Positions 58,930 through 64,000 of a DNA stretch of 64,000 nucleotides are shown here, one piece after another (position 1 is the stretch's first letter; each line of letters opens with the position of its first letter). The notes under the pieces were generated by a model that was not told where the DNA came from, did no database searches, and saw only the letters and a program-made list of their open reading frames with translations. This stretch comes from JBBQYD01 sp942493075 (GTDB lineage: Bacteria; Verrucomicrobiota; Verrucomicrobiia; Limisphaerales; UBA8199): the NCBI GenBank assembly GCA_942493075.1, contig OW818681.1, positions 5,146,001 to 5,210,000 on the forward strand. The letters run 5' to 3'. The position numbers and the translations under genes are program-made.

Positions 58930-59018
58930 GCTGGATCAGACAATAACTGAAGGTCCCGCGTTTGAACAGAGACAGGATGCCGGGTGACGGGTTAGATTCG
59001 ATCACGATCGATCCGTTT

Positions 59019-59996
59019 TCAATTAACCAGACGCGCCCGGAAAAATCGAGGGGCACTGCCGGGGTTCTGATCCACGAAATCGAAGGAACCATCGGTGATG
59101 GTGTTGGTTTTTAAGGGAGTCCAACTGCTTAAGTTGGCCGACACATCGATTGCAAAACGTTGTCCGTCTGGACCAGTCAGGCGGAGCGGAAAGCTGCTGC
59201 CGGAGGGCTTCCCAAGGGTTAGGAGGTAAACCGGGCGGGTATCCTGAATTTCAGCCACGACCCTGTAATTGTCGAAGATGAGGAAATTGTCTCCGGGATT
59301 CTTAGGGTCTTTGGGACGCCAGATCAAATCCATACTGCCGAAGTTGAGCGGCGTATTCTTGGTCGTGATCAACTGGTTGGTGGCCAGCAGGGTGGTTTTA
59401 TACTCATTGCTTATGACGGCACTCCAACGGTTGCTCTGGAAATCCATGGTCACCATCAATTGGTAAACGAGGCCGTTGGTAAAACGCTGCCCTGTCTCAT
59501 AGAAGATACCATTGTCCAGACCATAGCTGATCGCCCAGGTTTTATTATCGAACTCCAGGGTGAAAAGGGAATCGCCCCACGCGTTATAGAGAGTCCACCA
59601 GAAATCATCGTAATAGCGGCGCTCGTAGGAATCCTCGATATCCATGGTTACTGAGAACTTCACCATCGTGCGCGCGTTGGCGGGCGGGGTATAATCGATG
59701 TGCCGAAAGATGCTGAGGGTATTTGTCTTGGGATCTGTCGGAAACAGGCCGATATAGGCGGCCTGTGATCCAAGGAAGTTTGTGATGAGCCCGTTGCCGC
59801 CGAACACGGCGGGGTAGCGAAGCCAGCCCTGTTGTCCGACCAACTCGTAGTAAGGGTCATAAGCGCCGGGTGCTTCATTGGTTTCAAACCCGGTGAAATA
59901 AACATTGGTGACAGTTGCGCTCTGCACACCCAATGGGAGCGCCACCAGGAGAAAGCTGAGCAGAACCCGGGTCCAACGTTTTAGCATGCAGTTCAT
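59019..59996 (-). CDS. Secreted protein with verrucomicrobial C-terminal motif
   Basis: 325 residues. A signal peptide (RWTRVLLSFLLVALPLGVQSA) leads to an exported beta-rich protein with many aromatic residues (NVYFTGFETNEAPGAYDPYY, WTLYNAWGDSLFTLEFDN), perhaps a jelly-roll fold. The C-terminal ~70 residues (FAIDVSANLSSWTPLKTNTI ... FVDQNPGSAPRFFRARLVN) match the short sorting-like or Ig-like end seen on many Verrucomicrobiota secreted proteins. Function unknown. Start MNCMLKRW at 59996, or the second Met at 59987. Confidence 0.68.
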   Translation of the reverse strand: MNCMLKRWTRVLLSFLLVALPLGVQSATVTNVYFTGFETNEAPGAYDPYYELVGQQGWLRYPAVFGGNGLITNFLGSQAAYIGLFPTDPKTNTLSIFRHIDYTPPANARTMVKFSVTMDIEDSYERRYYDDFWWTLYNAWGDSLFTLEFDNKTWAISYGLDNGIFYETGQRFTNGLVYQLMVTMDFQSNRWSAVISNEYKTTLLATNQLITTKNTPLNFGSMDLIWRPKDPKNPGDNFLIFDNYRVVAEIQDTRPVYLLTLGKPSGSSFPLRLTGPDGQRFAIDVSANLSSWTPLKTNTITDGSFDFVDQNPGSAPRFFRARLVN

Positions 59997-60020
59997 AGTT
60001 GCCGAGTGTGGGCCAAAAAT

Positions 60021-62387
60021 CTAGTCCCTTCGTCCGAAACGCCCGCCGCCCGAAGAGCTCTGTTCTGACGAACGGCTCGGGGCTGAGGGGACCGATCGGC
60101 TGGGGGCAGGCGCGCTCATTCTTGGAGCGGGTGCTGGAGCCGACGGGGCGGAATAGCTTGGAACGGACCGGCTCGGAGCTGACATGCTCGGAGCGGGGGC
60201 AGGCATACGGCTGGGCGCGGTGTACGACGGCGTCGGACGGCTCGGAGCGGTAACAGCAGGAGCCGGTGCAGGTGCCCGCGGCGCCGTGTAGGCAGGCGCG
60301 GAATACGTCGGGACCGATCGGGTCGGCGCGGAGTAGGACGGGGTGGGAGCAGTAGGGACTGGCGAAGGAGCGCGTGAAGGTGCCGAATAGTTCTGTGCCG
60401 GGGCGGTGGGCGCCGGCGGCGTATAGGTTGTTGCAGAACGGTTCGGCATGCGGCCCCAAGCCGAGGAAGAACTCGATGGTGCGGCGACCGAGGGATTTGG
60501 CGTAGCCGCTGGCGTGCTGACGGAAGGTGCCGGAGTCGGCGAAGGCGCACGAACCGGAGCAGTGGTCGGACGGTTTGCCAGGCTTGAGCCTGGGAATCCC
60601 CGACCGGATGTTGCGGAGTTCTGAGGTGCAACGGCTTCCGGGGCGTTGCGTGGTGCGGAGGCCGGAGCCTGCACTAAACGAGTGGATGACCGGTCATTGC
60701 CTGACGAAGGGTTGGCTGAGGGCGCAGGCGCCGGGGCACCAGGGAGACGCGACTCTGATGACAGCTCATTCCTTTGAGGTGCCACTCGCGGGACTTGCGT
60801 ACTTGGCAGGCGCGAGCCTGAGCGATCAGCAAAACTGGATTGGCCCGCTTGACCTGCTGGTGTACCGGTTATCGGCTTGGGCGCCACGATGGAATCTCTT
60901 CCAACCAGGCGAGACCCCGAACGTGAGCTATCCACCTTCGTGGATGTGCCGCCTGACAAACGGCCACTGCCAGATTGAGGCGACCCTGCGAGGGTGGTGG
61001 TGGGGGAACGCAGCGGCGCCACTGACGGACGATAAACCGAAAGGCTCTTTCCGTCTGAAGCCATGCGCTCGGGACGGCTGCTGGGGAACCGGCCGGGAAG
61101 ATCACGCGAAGGTTGCTCGCGTAAGGCGACCTTTCGGACCTCCGTATGCCGGGAGACCGGCCCAACACCAAAACCGTTGTTGATAACCACGTTGTTGTTG
61201 CCGGTGATCTTGGTCACCACTTTGGTTCTGCTGTAGATGCGATCCACGTGATCCCGATGCAGCGCATGCCGGTGCAAATGGTGCCTGTTGAAATGCCGGA
61301 AATGAACAAAGCTGTAATAGTCCACGCCCAGGCCGAACGAGAAGTCCCAGCCGACACGATGTCCGTAATAAGAGAAGCCCAAGCCCGGGCGATAATAGGC
61401 GGCCGGAGGCAGAGGAGCCCATCCGCAGTAATCCGAATCGTAACGCCAAGTCACCCATGAGGGGCCCCAGACGGTATCCGGCGCCCAGCACCAGCCAACC
61501 CGGTGGTGGCGGAACCAGCGACCATAATGAAACGGAGCCCAACCCCAGGAATAGTCCGAGTACCAGTACCATCCCGAATCAGTCCACACCCAACGTCCTC
61601 CATCAAAGTAAGGGCGCCACGAAGAATTGATGACTGTAACCCTCGGTTGCCAGACCATGCCGTATCCATCGACCTGCATCCAGGTGCCATAAGGCGAGAG
61701 GCTGGTGTAAAAAGTGTTGTTATCCACCACTTGAACAGGAGGCGCCACGGCCATTGTCTCCTGTTGCGCGGCGGGGGCGGGGCCCTGGCCCTGTATGGCT
61801 TGAGGCGCCACGTCGGCGGGATTCGGACCAACCTCAGTGTCTGGCGCTGGTTGGGCAGCAAGCGGCATCGCGGGGCCAACGCCGCTCACCTGGTCCCTCT
61901 GGATCATAGCCGTGACCACTGCAGGAGGGACTCCAAGATCATTCAGATAAACAATGGCGTCCGCACTCAACCCGAAGCGATACGCGGAATTTGTCACAAA
62001 CGCCAGCATGACGCCTTCATCCACACCAGAGTTGGCCAGTTTGATCACTTCTCCGGCCGCTGTAGAGGTCTCGACCGCAGGCACCGCCGCAAGGCCGGTT
62101 GCCGTGCCCGGAACTGAGACCGGTGTCACCAAGGCGTTTAGCAGCGGATCGTCATCGACAGAGGCCGGTGGCAAATTGGTAGAGGAGTTCGTGCCGATCG
62201 ACGGCTCAACTGCGGCCACCAGCAGGGTATTCGATCCCATGCTGTTGGTAATGGTTGTGCCGTTCGTGACAACGATCGCCGTGTTAGTGCCGGGAGCGCT
62301 GGAGGCATCCTGAAGACAGCCGCCTACAAAAGGCAACGTCGCTAAGGCCAGTGTGATCCCCCAAACCCTGGAAAGCCGTGTTTTCAT
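60021..62387 (-). CDS. DUF6600-type lipoprotein with long low-complexity tail
   Basis: 788 residues. The signal ends in a lipobox (PFVGGC), so it is lipid-anchored. Residues ~222-330 are Trp/Tyr-rich with repeated YGTW, WRPY, GWAPF and WGPSW elements typical of DUF6600. A His-rich segment follows (HFRHFNRHHLHRHALHRDH). From ~430 the sequence is Pro/Ala/Ser/Thr-rich with tandem repeats (PTPSYSAPTRSVPTYSAPAY), probably a disordered surface tail. Role unknown; the family is common in Verrucomicrobiota envelopes. Confidence 0.8.
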   Translation of the reverse strand: MKTRLSRVWGITLALATLPFVGGCLQDASSAPGTNTAIVVTNGTTITNSMGSNTLLVAAVEPSIGTNSSTNLPPASVDDDPLLNALVTPVSVPGTATGLAAVPAVETSTAAGEVIKLANSGVDEGVMLAFVTNSAYRFGLSADAIVYLNDLGVPPAVVTAMIQRDQVSGVGPAMPLAAQPAPDTEVGPNPADVAPQAIQGQGPAPAAQQETMAVAPPVQVVDNNTFYTSLSPYGTWMQVDGYGMVWQPRVTVINSSWRPYFDGGRWVWTDSGWYWYSDYSWGWAPFHYGRWFRHHRVGWCWAPDTVWGPSWVTWRYDSDYCGWAPLPPAAYYRPGLGFSYYGHRVGWDFSFGLGVDYYSFVHFRHFNRHHLHRHALHRDHVDRIYSRTKVVTKITGNNNVVINNGFGVGPVSRHTEVRKVALREQPSRDLPGRFPSSRPERMASDGKSLSVYRPSVAPLRSPTTTLAGSPQSGSGRLSGGTSTKVDSSRSGSRLVGRDSIVAPKPITGTPAGQAGQSSFADRSGSRLPSTQVPRVAPQRNELSSESRLPGAPAPAPSANPSSGNDRSSTRLVQAPASAPRNAPEAVAPQNSATSGRGFPGSSLANRPTTAPVRAPSPTPAPSVSTPAATPNPSVAAPSSSSSAWGRMPNRSATTYTPPAPTAPAQNYSAPSRAPSPVPTAPTPSYSAPTRSVPTYSAPAYTAPRAPAPAPAVTAPSRPTPSYTAPSRMPAPAPSMSAPSRSVPSYSAPSAPAPAPRMSAPAPSRSVPSAPSRSSEQSSSGGGRFGRRD

Positions 62388-62620
62388 AAACTCTCTCTTT
62401 GATCAAGATACATGGTTGCGGGTATCTCGTCATCTAATTAGACGGTAGGCGCGTATGGCTATTCACGAAGCGGTTCAAAGAGTTTTTATACGGGTAGCCA
62501 TCGAACAGAGTTTAATGTCATCTAATAATAGCGCCTCTACCCTTCCCCCTCCATCCCAGCCCCTTACCACTTCCCAATTCCAGCTTTCCAAACCCAGCCC
62601 CTCCCTCCAAGCTCCTGATT

Positions 62621-64000
62621 ATGGATCTCCGACAATCGTCTGCAAACCCATGGGCGGCGCCTCTGACAACCCTCCTGGGTCTCGCCGCCGCAGGCTGGGT
62701 AACCATTAGTCAAGCGTCCGCACCTCCCCTGCCCTACCTGGCTCCCCCGTACGTCGGGGACGATGTGTTCGCTGATACCTGGGTCGCTACAGATGCCCTG
62801 GCCCGCAAGTTGCCCGGCTATCTTGAATGCGGGCCACCTCGCAAGGATAAATGGGTGGGTATGTTCTATTGGACCTGGCACACACCGCGACCGGGTCCCT
62901 TCGACAATACCAAGTTAATCGCCCAGGCAGAGGCGCAAGGGAGTTCAAAGGTCGCCTGGCCAAGTGGGCATCATGATCACCACTGGGGCGAACCTGAATT
63001 GGGGTATTACCGGATGACCGATCCTTTTGTGATCCGAAAGCACGCGGCCATGCTCGCCAATGCAGGGGTCGATGTGGTGCTCTTCGATACGACCAACCCG
63101 CCTTTTACCTGGAAGGACGAATACGAAGCCCTGTGCCGTGAATATGCGGCCATGCGCAAGGAAGGCGCCCGAACACCCTCCATCGCATTCATCGCACCCT
63201 TCGGCCCTCCTCGCGCAGTCACTGACGCACTCTGGCGTGATTTGTATCAGCCGGGCCTGTGGCAGGACCTCTGGTTCAGGTGGGAAGGAAAGCCATTGCT
63301 ACTGGCCAATCCGGATGAAATCCACAATCCAGCCATGCGTGAGTTTTTCACGTTTCGGCGGCCCATGCCGGATTACTGGGATGGGCCGAGTGGTCCCGGA
63401 CAGTGGAGTTGGCTGGAGGTTTACCCCCAGCATGTATTTACAAATTCGACTGGCCAACCAGAGCAGATGAGCGTGGGCGTAGGCCAGAACGCGCTGCCGA
63501 ATACGCCCGGACCGGCGCCCATGAGCCATCGCAGTGGTGCGATGGGGCGCAGTTGGCATGCGGGGGCGAAGGACCTGCGTCCAGGAGCGGTGGATCATGG
63601 GTTCAACTTCGAGGAGCAATGGCAGCGCGCTATTATGGTAGATCCCAAGTTCATCTTCGTTACCGGGTGGAACGAGTGGACCGCAGGACGGTTCAGCCAC
63701 TGGAGCAGCTATCACGAGAAGGACTGTTACTATCCTGGGGGATTGTTTGTTGACCAATACACGCAGGAATACAGCAGGGATTGCGAACCGATGCTCGGCG
63801 GACACACCGACAACTATTATTATCAACTGGCCTCCTGGGTCCGGCGCTTCAAAGGCGTGCGCGAACAACCCTGCGCCACGGGACCTTCCAGCATTCGTAT
63901 CGATGGTGAATTCAAAGACTGGTCCGGAGTCAGACCCGAATTCCGCGACCGGATTGGGGACGTTACCCATCGGGACCATCCCGGTTATGGCGAGCTGGTC
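62621..64000 (+). CDS. Secreted glycoside hydrolase, GH99/GH71-like (3' end outside window)
   Basis: The frame is open from the ATG at 62621 to the last base, giving at least 460 residues; the stop lies beyond the window. A hydrophobic leader (APLTTLLGLAAAGWVTISQA) is a likely signal. The mature part has WVGMFYWTWHTPRPGPFDNT, MLANAGVDVVLFDTTNPPFT and FVTGWNEWTAGRF. The WNEW segment and the overall order recall the GH99/GH71-like TIM barrel that cuts alpha-mannans or alpha-glucans, with E in WNEW as a possible acid. A carbohydrate-binding or extra domain starts near the cut end (SSIRIDGEFKDWSGVRPEF). Substrate is uncertain. Confidence 0.72.
   Translation, partial: MDLRQSSANPWAAPLTTLLGLAAAGWVTISQASAPPLPYLAPPYVGDDVFADTWVATDALARKLPGYLECGPPRKDKWVGMFYWTWHTPRPGPFDNTKLIAQAEAQGSSKVAWPSGHHDHHWGEPELGYYRMTDPFVIRKHAAMLANAGVDVVLFDTTNPPFTWKDEYEALCREYAAMRKEGARTPSIAFIAPFGPPRAVTDALWRDLYQPGLWQDLWFRWEGKPLLLANPDEIHNPAMREFFTFRRPMPDYWDGPSGPGQWSWLEVYPQHVFTNSTGQPEQMSVGVGQNALPNTPGPAPMSHRSGAMGRSWHAGAKDLRPGAVDHGFNFEEQWQRAIMVDPKFIFVTGWNEWTAGRFSHWSSYHEKDCYYPGGLFVDQYTQEYSRDCEPMLGGHTDNYYYQLASWVRRFKGVREQPCATGPSSIRIDGEFKDWSGVRPEFRDRIGDVTHRDHPGYGELV

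Noticed and set aside
60527..61183. Plus-strand 218-codon frame inside the DUF6600 gene
   Set aside because: Antisense to the low-complexity tail, which gives open frames on both strands.
1..64000. CRISPR arrays, tRNA or rRNA genes, insertion sequences, integrase inside the GTPase cassette
   Set aside because: None could be recognised by reading. No regularly spaced repeats, cloverleaf in a gap, or transposase domain was found. xerD at 54975 is a housekeeping-type recombinase far from the cassette.

Overview
The window reads as ordinary chromosome of a free-living, Gram-negative-type bacterium, most likely a member of the Verrucomicrobiota (Pedosphaera/Limisphaerales-like). This is an inference. 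It rests on an H-X9-DG prepilin-type protein, large secreted mosaic proteins, a DUF6600-type lipoprotein, membrane proteins fused to TPR arrays, several ECF sigma/anti-sigma pairs and ribosomal genes with low-complexity tails. No rRNA, tRNA, CRISPR array or insertion sequence was recognised.

Left part (1-13.5 kb): the end of a prepilin-like gene; an ECF sigma factor with its presumed anti-sigma partner; a very large secreted protein (DNRLRE, Ig-like, sugar-dehydrogenase and four CHRD domains); a UPF0173 hydrolase. Next comes an accessory island (about 6.7-9.6 kb) holding a large predicted GTPase. Its promoter sits inside a perfect 17-bp inverted repeat, and the island is bracketed by two imperfect 40-bp direct repeats. 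A SET-domain protein, a Tat-exported FAD enzyme, cutA and two small membrane/zinc-ribbon genes follow.

Centre (13.5-26.8 kb, minus strand): a long ribosomal block running rplB-rpsS-rplV-rpsC-rplP-rpmC-rpsQ-rplN-rplX-rplE-rpsN-rpsH-rplF-rplR-rpsE-rplO-secY-map-infA-rpmJ-rpsM-rpsK-rpsD-rpoA-rplQ. It closes with a strong UUCG-loop terminator. rpsJ, rplC, rplD and rplW are not upstream of rplB, and rpmD and adk are missing from their usual slots.

Just upstream of rplB (26.9-28.5 kb) is an ATPase plus small TOPRIM-like pair, a plausible defence module; the ATPase gene carries an apparent frameshift. Then come an outer-membrane SphA-like protein, a TrpB2-type tryptophan synthase beta chain, a TPR membrane protein, a ClpX-like ATPase, DUF4202, a phosphoribosyltransferase and a SEC-C protein. 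A four-gene operon follows: rhomboid protease, 56-residue membrane protein, TPR-AAA ATPase, TPR membrane protein.

Right part (41-64 kb): a housekeeping operon nusB-PHP-ftsY-ribD; a divergent membrane pyrophosphatase with a strong terminator; an amidase lipoprotein; PRC-barrel, GGDEF and zinc-ribbon proteins; argH translationally coupled to a squalene/phytoene synthase; xerD; purC; a second ECF sigma factor with partner; two secreted proteins; and the start of a GH99/GH71-like secreted glycosidase that runs off the right edge.

The strongest candidate for something undescribed is the 6.7-9.6 kb GTPase cassette. The frameshifted ATPase/TOPRIM pair and the rhomboid-AAA operon come next.
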